From NCBI GenBank assembly GCA_029706075.1, contig JAINUG010000114.1, positions 2,356,001-2,420,000 on the forward strand: a stretch of DNA of 64,000 bases, read 5' to 3'. The position numbers were made by a program, and so were the translations under genes. Under the pieces are notes generated by a model that saw only the letters and a program-made list of their open reading frames with translations, was not told the DNA's origin and made no database searches. This stretch comes from Aldrovandia affinis. Taxonomy: Eukaryota; Chordata; Actinopteri; Notacanthiformes; Halosauridae. Positions 11,254 through 23,778 of this stretch are shown in pieces (position 1 is the first letter of the stretch; each line of letters begins with the position of its first letter).

Positions 11254-13487
11254 GCACATAAGCTGTATCTATGCATATTCACAGATTGTATAGCAAGAGG
11301 ATTGGCTAATATACTGTAGGTACCACAGAGAACAGACTGAATTGTCCAGATTTGCGAATCAGATGACCTTCAGCATAATCAGTTTAACTGTGTAAGCACT
11401 CGTCAGTTGACATGAAACCAGTGAAAACTCTCGAAATGTCTGTGTGACAAAAACGCAGCCTGCGTCAGCTTTGATGAAATGTGAAGTTGTCCATAAAAAT
11501 CTATATTTTGGAACATAGTTCACAGTCATACATATTATACAACAGATTAAATTATTGATTTTGAGGTGTACTTAAGTATCAATAATTTTCTTAGCAGATG
11601 CCTGTAGCCAGTGCAACTTACATGTTTACTCTGTATGCCTTTGCACAGCTGAACATTTACAGAAGGCATTCAGGTCTAGTACTTTGCTCAATTGAGCTTC
11701 AGCAGTGCATTTGGGATTTGAACTGTATACATACACATATGCAGGCAGAAAAATATGCCTCACATGCAGTAGACACATACTTGTTTTGTCTTTGTTGAAT
11801 CTGCCCAGTAGCACCTCCAGTGATGGTCCAGTTGTACGGCCCCTCGTTCTTTGGTGCTGAAATCAAGCCTCTGATCTTCTCTGCAAAGTCATGGCAGATC
11901 CCCATGTTTAATTATCTGCCATGAAATAACTTTTGGTTCCTTTTCTTACTCTTCCTTCACCAGAGGGTGCATCACATGCTGACACACTGCTAATCTGCAG
12001 CTGTTGGAGACAGAATGCCTGCTGCACTACTCCCACGCACACAGCGGTTAAACAGCTGTTTACTGCTGTTTGATGCTGCTGCTGCTGCTGTTGCTGTTGC
12101 GGTTGTTATTGTTGTCATTGTCTTCTGTTGTGTTTATCACTGTTGTCCTTTAAGAAGGAAGTTTGCATTGTGTTGCAGAAGAAAACCTGTGCCATAACCT
12201 CATTTACAATTTTCTCTGTGGTATCAAACTTGACTGGACTCAGCTTCAGGCCAGGTTGTCATTCTGCTTCAGATGTGAATCATGCAGCAGCTGTTTCTGT
12301 CTGAAATGCTGTCAGGTATCCTCACCCCCCACCCCCATACACCTGAGCCGGCAGACAGCTGGGTCCAAGCTGTCTATCGCTGACCTCTACTGTGCCTAAA
12401 ACAGTAAAAAGAGAAAACGTAATTGTAAATCTACAAATGTCAACATAAAGGTCACATCTGAAGAATGTGCATCTACTCCACATGGGGAGTCCTCTCTAAT
12501 TAGAGCAGCAAATTCGTTGATTAGTCCCTAGTCACTTTGCACTCCTAGTAATAACGAGATATAGCAAAATATCTTCAATGTGTTTTTCATTTTACACTCT
12601 ATATAATTTCTACATAATTTTGTACTATTATTTTGTCAAAAAAGAGAAAAAGATGAAAGTCCAATTTCTTTGTGCATAACTGTAGACTCGCTTAGAACTC
12701 ATGGTGTAATCGCTGCCTGGCAGCCATGTAGAGAATACTATTATCTGGGAAGAGCTTTTTTTTGCTTTCACTCTGAGAGAGCGGCCATTGTTTATAGTGT
12801 TGACTGATGTCACTAACATTACCTACAAAGAGAACTATTGCATAACTACCCCACGGCTCCCTAGTGTCAGAGCAGGCTGACTTCCATCAGATGCAGTCTC
12901 TAATTATTTGATTTGCTGCCACAGAACAAGGTCACAGTTGTTGTACCATCATCTAATTCACAGAATCAGATTTCTCATAAAGGAACTAATCTCATTCCTT
13001 CACATTCAATTACGGTGATCTGACTGCCTTGTACACAATTTACTGGCCAGGCCCAGACAGAAGCTGCAGTTTTGATTTAGTGAACGCCAAGATGCACCAG
13101 AGTCCCAATGAGGAGTTTAACGATCAATCTGCATTTTGATGTGAAATTTCACCTGAATTAAGACACCAGTAATAGGAAACGAATGGGTCAATTCTGCTGC
13201 TGCAACCATATGTGTAGATTTTATGAGAGCAAAAAAGCACTGCTGTGTGAAATTTTACAGGTAGCTTCTAAAATAAAAATTAACATCAAAGAATATGTAT
13301 GAATACAAATGGTATTGCCTTATTGATGCATTTAAAAGCATATCTAGAAACACAAGAAATGTAATGTACATACAATAGCACATTATATTGGATGGGATAC
13401 TGTGTGTGCTTGCATGTGTGCATGTGTGTAAACTCACCATGGCAGACAGCAAATTCTGAACGTAGAATCTATTTTCAATGATTATAT

Positions 13488-13500
13488 TGCCCTCTAGTGG
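13488..13500 (-). promoter_or_regulatory. CTCF-core-like motif
   Basis: The minus strand reads CCACTAGAGGGCA, matching CCASYAGRKGGC. Not within a recognised transposon. Confidence 0.45.
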
Positions 13501-14233
13501 ATAATTTTCTGTATGGTATGAAGCGAATCTGTATTCCTTTCCACATTGTCAATCAAAAATACATATAATTTGCCATCAGCAATTTGATGTTTAGAATTGT
13601 TTATTAAAATAGATTAATCATAATTGTAATTTCTTTCAGCAGATTTAGTAATATAAGTCAGTTTATTACAATGTGGTCAACATCAGCAATTAAATATATG
13701 CATTTTATTTAATGTATTGGAGTTTTTGTATGTGCTATGAGACACTCAATTCTGTAAATTGCCTGATTGCTAATTTGCAGGGGGGTATATAAAGGCCAAA
13801 AGAAAAATTTAAAGGCGCTGATTGGCAATTCTTCTCTAATTTGTCAGGGGATCTGTGCACTAGGTACCAGGTTTGGGATTTTCAACAAAATCTGATTAAT
13901 TGTCACTGATGTTACACTCTGATACAAAGTACTGCAGCAAGGTGGACTCATTTGTTTCTTTGCCAGTCATTTTCTTCTTTATTAACTTGTTTGAGTAAGA
14001 AGTCAGTTTAGGCCTTTTTTCCAAATGAGTGTTGTTGAGGGCACTGGAGTTTGGTTGTTTTGGCATGTGAAATGTCATAGTCGTAGCTTCTTCCACAGAA
14101 TGATGTCATTTAATGAGATTTTTAAATCATCCTGGCAACCCTGGCAGTTACTGATATAATTTTGTTCTATAGCCCTCTGGGCTTTTGAGTATATGAAATA
14201 TTTGTATTAAACCTTAAACACTGAGGAGGAAGC

Positions 14234-14312
14234 ATTTTTACATTTTACATTTTAAGCATTTAGCAGACGCTCTTATCCAGAGCGACTTACAAGATGTGCA
14301 TTAATACATGGT
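14234..14312 (-). mobile_element. SINE 3' portion
   Basis: In complement it reads TAAGTCGCTCTGGATAAGAG then CGTCTGCTAAATG and a TA-rich tail. This is the conserved tail of a widespread fish tRNA-derived SINE with further copies in this window. The 5' part is missing. Confidence 0.7.
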
Positions 14313-15542
14313 AGGAACAATCATAGTTAGGCAATAAGCAATAACAAGAAGCAATAACATTTAGCTTCATGTGCTCCACTTTATAAGATGTCAAACTTGA
14401 TTGACTTCTCGTTTTTATTTAGTTAAATTGCACATGGTCTCACCATCAGAAGCTGCACTGCTTTGTCTTGATTTAGGAGAAAATTAGCTGGCCAATCTCT
14501 AGTGATGGGACAGTGAGCTAACAGGACACCAAACATGGGTGGCGCCACAGAGTGATAAAACTCTAGGGTCACACTTATCAAAACGATCTGTGCCTGTATA
14601 AGGAATTTTGAAGTAGTCAACTGGATGTGACTAGCCAATGTCGCTTCTTTTTTCTGGGGCCATAGAATGATAGTATGTTTATCTATAGAATGTATCTGGC
14701 CTTAACACATGTTACCACCTACTGGCATAAGTGAGTAAAAGTGTTTTGTCTAATGGAAGGCACGTCATACATTGCTCATACAATATGAGCTCTTGTCATA
14801 TGGTAGTACTGTTATGCCCTATAACATCCCATTATGGACGTGCACTGTGATTTGAGTCTGCTTTATGGCTCTACATAAACTATATTAAATGATAACATAC
14901 ACTATATTACTGTAATATGCTTTAAAAGTAGGCCTATATAATTTTGGTGATCATATATGCATTCCTGCTTTCTGTTACACTCTGTTATAGAACTATAGGC
15001 TACTTTTCCCATTGCATATTCAAACATTTCTTGCACAATCAGACTTCCACTGCGTAATTCTTAGCTAACGTAACCTAATGTTCCAGCACTGCAGGTAGCG
15101 CTATACACAGAATGTATCAACATATCTTATTTACCTGGTGCTTGTTGAAGGAACAAACACTCTGGAAGCACAGGTGGCAGTAAATTGCTAATGTTGGGAT
15201 TTACACCTCTTAAACACTCAACCGGAGAAGAAGACTACCTACATGAAAATGTCTAACTGCCTCCATGCAGTCACAGAAGCAAACCCCACAGGCATGTTCT
15301 GTTCTGAGGCAGACATGGTAGCTCAATGTGATGCATAAATTCTCTGGCGACATGTTCTTAATATAAAGGTAAATACACTAAAATAATTTAAGGTAAACAA
15401 AAAAAGCGTCATCTAAGTAAACAGTTTAAGCCTCTTAATGTTAGCTCTCAGTGTTTAGAGTCAAAGAACCAGACTAAAAAACCTATTTTAAAATCACTGT
15501 CCTATGATGAGAAATGTATAAAACTAGCAATACATGACTTGA

Positions 15543-15557
15543 GCACTAGATGGCGGC
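15543..15557 (+). promoter_or_regulatory. CTCF-core-like motif
   Basis: GCACTAGATGGCGGC matches the CTCF core at all key positions. It points away from the motif at 13488. Confidence 0.5.
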
Positions 15558-17075
15558 ACTGGAAAACCAAATATTTTCAACGTCAATAGCATCAACAAAT
15601 ACCAAGCTTTGAATATGAATTTGAAGAAAGATAATGGCAGGTAAATCAGGGCTATATTAAACATTAAATGTTCAAAAAACATCTTTCCAACTTAGATCAA
15701 GTTTGTGAATCCTGAGAAAATATGAAGGTACTAAGTGGAATTAAACCCTTGAGTTTTATCTACACATTAGCAGTAATCACACTAAGATGCAGGGATGAGA
15801 TGAGGGCCAACGGAAATCTGATTCTAAGGTTCATTCAAAAGATAAAAATATGATTATGCACCTCATGCAGAATTGCTAGATGAATGTATCCATTGTCCTT
15901 TAAATCCCTATTTTGCTGTAACATGATATCATCTGCTTTTACAGCATGCAGGTTCCATCTAACACCATACAGTACTGGTTGTGTGACACAGATAAAAAAT
16001 ATGCATGCAGTTGCAATGGGGGTCCACCATAAAAGGTGTTCTTTTTCTCATTCCACACCCTGAGAATGTTAAGAAAACCACAAGTCTGAACAAGAGCCAT
16101 TTGAAGCAATCATTAAACATGCTGCTACACCTTCAGTAACATGGGGATTGTAGTACAGTATTTGTGTTTTTCCCAGACATATATTGTGTTTACTGTACAT
16201 GATATAGATTTTTTTGTTATTTCACGAAGTGTGTTGTCATTTACTGCAAATAATGGTCAATGGGCCAAGTGTCCTAAATTGTAAAAAAAAATTGGCAGGG
16301 AACTGAGATTGAAAATGTCTGTCCAGCATGTTGACTGGTCTAGGTATGTTGGGCCTTATCTATCGAGCCATCATATGCTCAAACATTATCATACCTAAGA
16401 AAAGTTATTTTAGACTACTCCTGCCCTTGCTTTTGTACATTTCCTTGTGGTAGAGCTAATGTCCAAACTACAAAGAAGCTGTAAAGAAGTATATTTACAA
16501 GCATTCTGAGTTAAATGCCAAGATTAACTTGCTCCGGAAGGGAAATTGTGGTAATTGTATTTTCTTGGTGACTGATTTCTTGTAAGAAGCTAGTTTTGTC
16601 TTTCTTGTTCTGTTTTTGTTTTGATGCTTGTAGTTTTTCAAAACAATCATTACAAAGGTCACTCAAGATCTTGGCTTTTTGGCTTTGTGACCTCATGGTT
16701 TTTGTATCTTTCACTGAAAAATGTCACATCAAGTTAACCTGGCAATGCTAGTATATATAATAGTAAGTGCTAGTATATATAAAGGTAATAATATAGTTCT
16801 GGGCCCGTATTCACAAAGCATTTTAAGGGTAAAAGTTGGTCCTAACTCCGCAATTTAGGAGCAACTCCGAAAAATAATGGGCGTGTCACTCATAAATTTA
16901 GGACTCCTAAATTTTTAGGATAAGAGTATTTCACAAAGGGTTTGAGAGCTAAAACAGCTCCTAAGTCCAGGAGAAGTTAGAAGCAGTCAAGAGGACTTCT
17001 AAGTCACTAAAGACCTACTCACGGCGATCCGAAAATCTGCTGCTGCCGGCAATCGTTGTCGCAATCGCGTCAACA

Positions 17076-17136
17076 CTGGAGATATTGAATGATACAGAGT
17101 TAATAAAAAGGTACCGCCTCAATCGCAAGGGTATTA
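17076..17136 (+). pseudogene. Harbinger transposase N-terminal fragment
   Basis: Reads LEILNDTELIKRYRLNRKGI, matching the ELI-x-RYRL-x-R-x-GI motif near the start of Harbinger/HARBI1-type transposases. The frame then enters an AT repeat and ends. Confidence 0.65.
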
Positions 17137-17295
17137 TATATATTATATTATATTATATATATTATATATAGATACCTGCTGATTGATTACGAGATGCAGA
17201 CATGTAACCAATTGACTAGTCAGTATTCTTGGTTTCATGTTAAATCAGTGACACGTAGCCTACATTTGTATTTTAGAATCTTTATTAGAATATAA

Positions 17296-17787
17296 TAGGG
17301 GTGCATCGGATCATTTTTCGGATCAGCAAAAAAAAAAATTATATTCTCAAGGAATTGAATGAATGATAATTTCAGTTTTTCAATTTAAGTTATTTCACTA
17401 AATCTTTATTCGAAAATTTCACAAAATACATTTTTTGATTCAGTATGCATTAGGCGATTTAACTAGGGTGGTCTTATGCCTGAATTAGCGAAGATCGCTA
17501 ATGTTTAAATTTTATTTTATTTGGTCGTGTTTCTAAAAACCTGCCTCCCAGAAAGGCATTTAGTATGAAAAACAAAGCAAACCAAAACATACATGGTTGT
17601 CTATCTCTTCGCTGTAACTCTGCATCGAGATTTAGGGAATTGTTACTTTAAAACGTGACAGTGGCAGAAAAACTGTATTTCTCTATGATGGTTCAATTTA
17701 GCTATTAATCCGCGGATCATATGCATGCCGAACCATGGGGGTTGATCCGTACGGATCACGGATCAACTGCGATCCGTTACACCACTA
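17296..17787. mobile_element. hAT MITE nested in Harbinger relic
   Basis: Flanked by the perfect 8-bp duplication GAATATAA (17288-17295 and 17788-17795). Ends TAGGGGTG and, in complement, TAGTGGTG. CGGATC/GATCCG motifs recur near both ends. 492 bp, no coding capacity. Confidence 0.85.
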
Positions 17788-18619
17788 GAATATAACAGGA
17801 ACAGGTAGGCCTACATACCCATTTACAGTAGCATATAATTTATTTGCTAGGTTGAAATCACGGGCAGAGACCCATCCCCTATATCAGCCAATCGCTGTGG
17901 GCATTCTGAGTAAGCTCGTTCATGAGAAACAACGTCATCCATAGCAACGACGTCAACCCCGCCCTCACTCTTAGCTTGAAAATTCTAGGAATTCCTTAGT
18001 ATGAGTTTGTCTTTGCAGCTTTGTGAATAGGTTTTAATGTGGGACTCCTAACTAAAAGGTTTTAGTGCGATTTAGAAGTACTCCTAGTGGTAAGATAAAA
18101 TTATTTGTGAATACGGGCCCAGAAATACAATGTTGTTCTTGCTTATGTGTTAAGAGCACCATTTCATGGTGACCACATATCTCTAACATGCACAGACATT
18201 AGATGAGCTACTAGCTCATAATAAAATGTGTAGTGCTGAAGCACAGACAATGCTGATTTCTGTAGACAACTCATACCAGCATGTCTGAAGTAGTCTTTTT
18301 TATTTAAGTGAACTTGATCAGGTAACAGGGGTCGGTTGTAACACCTGATTTAATCACACCAGTCTAGTTTCATTCTGATTAGAGAAATCCAAGCTCTTAC
18401 AACACACCCAACCCTGTTCACTCCTATGACTCCGTGATTCCTGGGACTGAATGCTGAACTCCAACAAAGAGACATGCATATCTCAGTCATTTGAAATCAG
18501 TAATGTTTAATTACTCTGAAAAGGGAGAAAAAAAACGATGCGCAAATGGTGTTGAAAAAAATAAAGAACGAAAGATCAATATAATTCAGTCTTTTGATGA
18601 TACAATTTTTGCTGCAGTT

Positions 18620-18625
18620 TTTATT
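18620..18625 (-). terminator. Candidate nts polyadenylation signal
   Basis: TTTATT on the plus strand is AATAAA on the minus strand, about 140 nt past the nts stop. A second copy lies further downstream at 18299-18304. Which one is used cannot be told from sequence. Confidence 0.5.
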
Positions 18626-18763
18626 TTCAGTTGTTGAGTCTGAGCTCGCAGGATGAAAGACTGAGACATCTGCATGAGAAACACAGAACAATAAATACCA
18701 TTTATGCAGTTATTACAGACACACATTGAGGGCGTAGAGGGCCTCCACAAGGCAGAGCAAGGG

Positions 18764-18907
18764 TCAGTAGTATGCATTGCGCTTCAGAATGTACGGTCTC
18801 CTGGTTTTACTGGTGTGCACCTGCCGTTTCAGAATATAGGGCGATTTCCTTTTCGGTGGGTTCTCGCTATTATGTGTGAAGTCGGAGTCCAGGTACTCCT
18901 GAAACAC
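18764..18907 (-). CDS. nts: nts coding exon 4 (neuromedin N and neurotensin)
   Basis: Follows a TTTTATTTCAG acceptor; 47 codons plus TGA. Order: VFQEYLDSDF, a spacer, PPKR, KSPYIL, KR, QVHTSKTRRPYIL, KR, NAYY, stop. Both bioactive cores (PYIL and RRPYIL) and their flanking KR cleavage sites are intact. This is the most diagnostic stretch of the window. Confidence 0.97.
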   Translation of the reverse strand: MFQEYLDSDFTHNSENPPKRKSPYILKRQVHTSKTRRPYILKRNAYY

Positions 18908-21900
18908 CTGAAATAAAATGCCGTTTGTTAGTAAACGTTGTCCAATCTCCATCCAAATGGAGCCCTGTTACCTGGCTCCAGCAAGCGGGAAAATCCTGAT
19001 GTGTGTCATTGTGGGATTGCAGATTGAAGAATGATAATGTCTGCTTAGCTGTGATTACAGAAGAGCTTTTAGGTGCCCTCTCTCTTAAGTGCATAACCTA
19101 TGTGTGCATTACAAAGCAGAAGGAAATGCAAAACCGACTTCAATTTTTCAACTGCAGCAGAGTCATGGATGCTGGAGTACACATGCATGGTTGTACCAGT
19201 GATATGCGTGCGTGTGTGTGTGCGTGTGTGTGTGCATGTGCACATTACATGGATTACTAGATATACTGAAGCTATTCCAATTAAGTACCCTGGGCTAAGT
19301 GTATAATGGCAACGCACCAAGGCAAATTAAACCTGGAATTTACTTATTTTCATTTTAGTTTCTAAATACATATTTCATTCATGACATTACTAAAAACATT
19401 GTGGCAGTTACTTTCAAAGCCTGAGTAAATGAACGCATGTGTGAGCATATCCTCATATGGCCATGTGCATACATGAGCACGTGCATGTGTGTGTGTGCTT
19501 GCTTGCATGCATTGGGGCTGTCTCACCTCTCTGGGCTGCAGTATTCTGCAGAGGTTCTCTAGGTCATAGAGCCCCTCCAGAGTCTCTGTGGAGAGGTTTT
19601 CCCTGGCCAGGAGACCCTCCTTGTTACTCAGCCATGCCTCCTGACCCCGCCCAGTCAGGCTGTGGATCAGCCCACAAGCGTCCAGCAGTGGAGTCTTCCA
19701 CTGCGGTCTGCTTACCTGCAGACACAAATGGTACATCGCCCAGTAAATCTGCCATTAACTTCACATTATACTGGAATGTAATTTCCCCTGTCAGCATGCT
19801 CAAAGGAACTCTGCATACCATTAGTGTATGCATTGCATTTTATTGGAATGCATTTGAGTTTTACCCCTTAAATTCAGCAACTTTGAGAAGGAAAAAATAT
19901 ATACTGACAAGCAATGGCTTAAATACAGTTAGTGTAGATGACTTGTGTATGGTGAGAAGATGAATATTGCTAAACCGACGGATCAAATATTCTTCCCTGT
20001 TATTAGATTAGAAAATATTTGTAAGAGGACTTCCTCCTAAACTGTTTGGACCTCAGAGAAGATACTGATTACCATATATATTTCCATGCCCAGCAGATAC
20101 GGCACATCTCCCTTTAGTTTTGGTGGGATAATACTAGATATTTTAATAATGTAGTAAAGAATAATCACATTTAAAATGAAATACTTAATCAAATGATCAA
20201 TGGGCTAATTTATCAATGTAAAATCTCTGGTTTCTGATAATAGGATGGCTAATGGATAATTTTTTTAAAGCTTTAAGTTAAGTTTGAATAATTGTTCATA
20301 ACTGTTGCAAAAACTGAATAATTAATAAAGAAATAAATAGATAATTGGATCATGAGTGAATATTTGCAGATCTAACAAACAGACATCTGTGATGCAGCAG
20401 CCTCTTATCTACCTCTCCTATCTCTTAGCGACTGAGTGATGCTTGCTAAATCTGACACACATCAATCAGGCCTGTCTCACACTGACAATCAAACAGATTT
20501 GTTTTGCCGATAGTGGTGGTCTGGTATTGCATAATGTAGTTATGGTGCCAGTGTGGTGTAGTGGATCTGCAAGGTGCAGATTTGCGCTCTTGTGCGCTTG
20601 AATAAGGTACTTCAGCTAATTTGCTTTCGTAAATATCCAGCTGTGCACATTTAAATGTGTTCATGTGTAAGACATCCCTGGATACACGTGTCCACAGAGC
20701 AGAACATTCATGCAAAGTGTGGTGTGCAGCGGTGAAGACTTGTGACTGTCTGCAGCTGCGAGCTCTTTGCCGTAGAATTCATATCACACCCGGGACCTCT
20801 CCCCACGTAATGTAGGGCATCACACACTTTTAAAATTGCTGTTGCTAAATCATAGCCTGCCACAGTGCTTATTGCATTGCTTTTGTGAACCACAGAGGAG
20901 TAAACCATGAGCGAATGAATGATGTGACCAGGAGGAGAATGCCTTCATTTTGGGGTATAACCAGTTTAATCAATAAATCAGTCTATCAAATTGAATTTGA
21001 TATATCTGGGCACTCTTAAATGAGCTGTCACACAGTGCTTCAGAGTTCATTTCATATAAAAAAGTCACTATTGGGTCATAGCAGGTGTGACAAAAGAAAT
21101 GTTATTTCATGCAGGCATAGATGACCTCAGGTGATGGTGCTAGAAGTAATGAGATGTGATCGTTTGAAACCAATGTTCTAGAACAATCCTGTGAGATCTC
21201 GCATACAGGCACGAGCAATGCACATTTTATGACAATAATAATGCATGTTCATGAGCTAACAATCTTCAACAATGTTCTGATGTTGCAGAATTAATACTAA
21301 TGTTTATATGTACCATTCCAAAATTCAACATTCTAGCCAAATACCATTTTTTGTAATGTGCAAGGGGGATCAATATTTTTTTCCCCTCACAATACAACCA
21401 ATCCTTAAGTCAAGTCAGGTGTTATTTTTACATCTGATGGGGAGCCGGACCTATTCAGCTATAATGCAGCCATGTCCTCTTACTCATTCCTAAATGTGTC
21501 TGAGTGTCTTGGACAGTGAGAGATAAATCAATAAGCTTAAATCGAATTGGCTTAGAAACATATGACTTGATAGTGTTTTTAAATGCGCAGCAGTATGCTT
21601 TACAAATATTTTTTCAGAATTTTACCTCCATCCCACTTTTTGAACCCACACTTATATACTTTTATTTATTCATTGTATTTCTTTATTTAGCAAATATCAT
21701 AGCAGGGTTACAATGTATGCATTGAAAACTACAGTAATTCTGATCTAGCAGTAAACTATACCATTATACCATCAGAATAAAACCACAGTACATCTCATGT
21801 CAGATACTATTAGAAGAGATGAATGAATGTAATGGGTTTAATCCAATTAAAAATGCACACTATCCTGCAAAACATGCATTTTCAATACCCAGATACATTA

Positions 21901-21991
21901 GTGTGAAGCGGTGCTGTCTGAACATACTGCAACTAGCTATACGTGCTGGTATATACAGTATACAGTACATATGTATATATTTATCTTTTTT

Positions 21992-22076
<85 letters not shown>

Positions 22077-23715
22077 TGATGATTATAACGAGTGAACTAT
22101 TGGACAAAACATGGCCACAACAAAAGGTAATGGTGGTAGATGGTATGGTGGGCTTTGTACTCTGCAGCAGTCAGACCTGAATCTAAAGACTCCAACGGGA
22201 TGTACCTTTAAAGCGAAGAGACTGTTCAGAAACTCTTCTTCTGTTCCTTTCTGTTCCTGGTCAGCATCTGTCACAGGGTCAAGCAAAGCAAATTTGTTCA
22301 ACCTTTGTTTAGCAATTATTTAATGTCTGGCAAGCTCACCATATCTACAGTAATTTAATATTAAATACATTAGTGTAAGCTTAGTCAAAGAGGAGATAAA
22401 CTACAGGCAATGTTTTTTGTCTTAAACAAGCTTCAAGAAAATTATTTACACAAGCAATAAAGACATGGAAGAAGACCTATTCTGAAGGGATAAAATATTA
22501 GAACATGCTGGATTTATGCCACCTGCTCTATACCATCCAAAACAGACAATGCTCCTGTTAATACACAGATCAGCTCTGGTTCTCTAACCACACTGTCTCT
22601 GCAGGTAATGCTTATCCCTCATAATCCCCTGCAGCCCTTTGGAGATGGGTCTATTAACCTCTCCGCTTTCAGCTTATGGTCTGCACCCAGGGAGTGTGTG
22701 GCAGGGACCTGCTTTAAGGTTGTTGTGTATAAAGAAGAAGGACGAATAGCTCTTAACCTCAGTTTTAACCCCTTTTATAGATTTCAAAATCAATTTGGAC
22801 TCAGAGATGGGCAGTGCTGTGGTGTATATAGTTTTACCTCAAACCTTTAAAATAGCATGGCTCACTGTCACATTTGATATCTCAGTGCCAATACTGTCCA
22901 CCGCAACATTTATCTTTCTCACTGATTTGCAAAACATTGTCATGCTGCTGCCAAATGATCTGCCACATGAGACCAGACCCTTCTGTCTCTATATGTATCT
23001 GTGTGGTGTAGCTCAGTCATCAATGGCTCTTTGTCCATACTCAACATTAATTTAAACTACATAAAGGCAGATATAACCAATTTATGAGCATGACATTAAC
23101 TCCTATAAAACCATTATAAAATTTCAGTTGACATAGAGTGATATACCACATATATAACATGCTATGTCATTCTATCTATCAGCCTCCAAAGGGCACTGTA
23201 GCTATTCATGAGTACCTATAGCACTGTACTGTAGTAATATTATGCCCATTTAGATGCTATATATGCAATAGGTAGGCCATATGAAGTGACACTTAACATA
23301 AAGTGAGACTGACACAAAGAGCAATGTGCCGCTGGAGATCCATAAGATTATAATGCAACACAAACTCCTGAAACTGCACCGCCATTGTACTCTTTAAAAG
23401 GTACTTAACCTGAATTAAATTAGTACATATCCAGCTGTATAAATGGATATGTAAAACGTTGTGTAAGTTGCTCTGGATAAGGGCATCTGCAAATCAAATT
23501 AATAATGCAAATGGCATTTTAGTCACAAATTTCCTCAGATTCAGGAAATGGAGCATTTAAAACAATTGTTTGACCCCAAATGACCATGGGAGAAAAAAAT
23601 ATATAATTGCAGGAATTCTAAATTTGAAATGTTATTCAATTTTTGTGAGTTGAAACAAATCTTTGATTTCCACTTATCTCCAGCATGCTGCAAAGAAGGG
23701 TATCTGCAACCAACA

Positions 23716-23778
<63 letters not shown>

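Larger units (their letters stand above)
10379..16796. other. Gene-free interval left of nts
   Basis: No host exon recognised; if human gene order held, mgat4c would lie on this side, but I see no piece of it. The interval holds a (CATATA)n tract, a SINE tail and two CTCF-like motifs in opposite orientation. The stretch 12860-13150 is low in repeats with TAATTA-type sites and could be conserved noncoding sequence. Confidence 0.5.
16797..18124 (+). mobile_element. PIF/Harbinger relic with terminal inverted repeats
   Basis: GGGCCCGTATTCACAAA at 16801 is matched by its exact complement ending at 18120; identity extends outward by TTCT/AGAA. Sub-terminal ACTCCTAA-type motifs repeat at both ends. 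A short transposase segment at 17076-17136 supports Harbinger. A hAT MITE sits inside (17296-17787). Length without it is about 0.83 kb, so this is a nonautonomous derivative. Confidence 0.75.

Noticed and set aside
19457..19963. 168-codon plus-strand frame over nts exon 3
   Set aside because: Antisense shadow of the nts exon; the minus-strand exon has family motifs and exact splice phases.
21819..22180. Cys/Val-repeat and His/Thr-repeat proteins at (GT)n and (CA)n tracts here and near 23541-23932 and 36482-36922
   Set aside because: They are translations of dinucleotide microsatellites, not genes.
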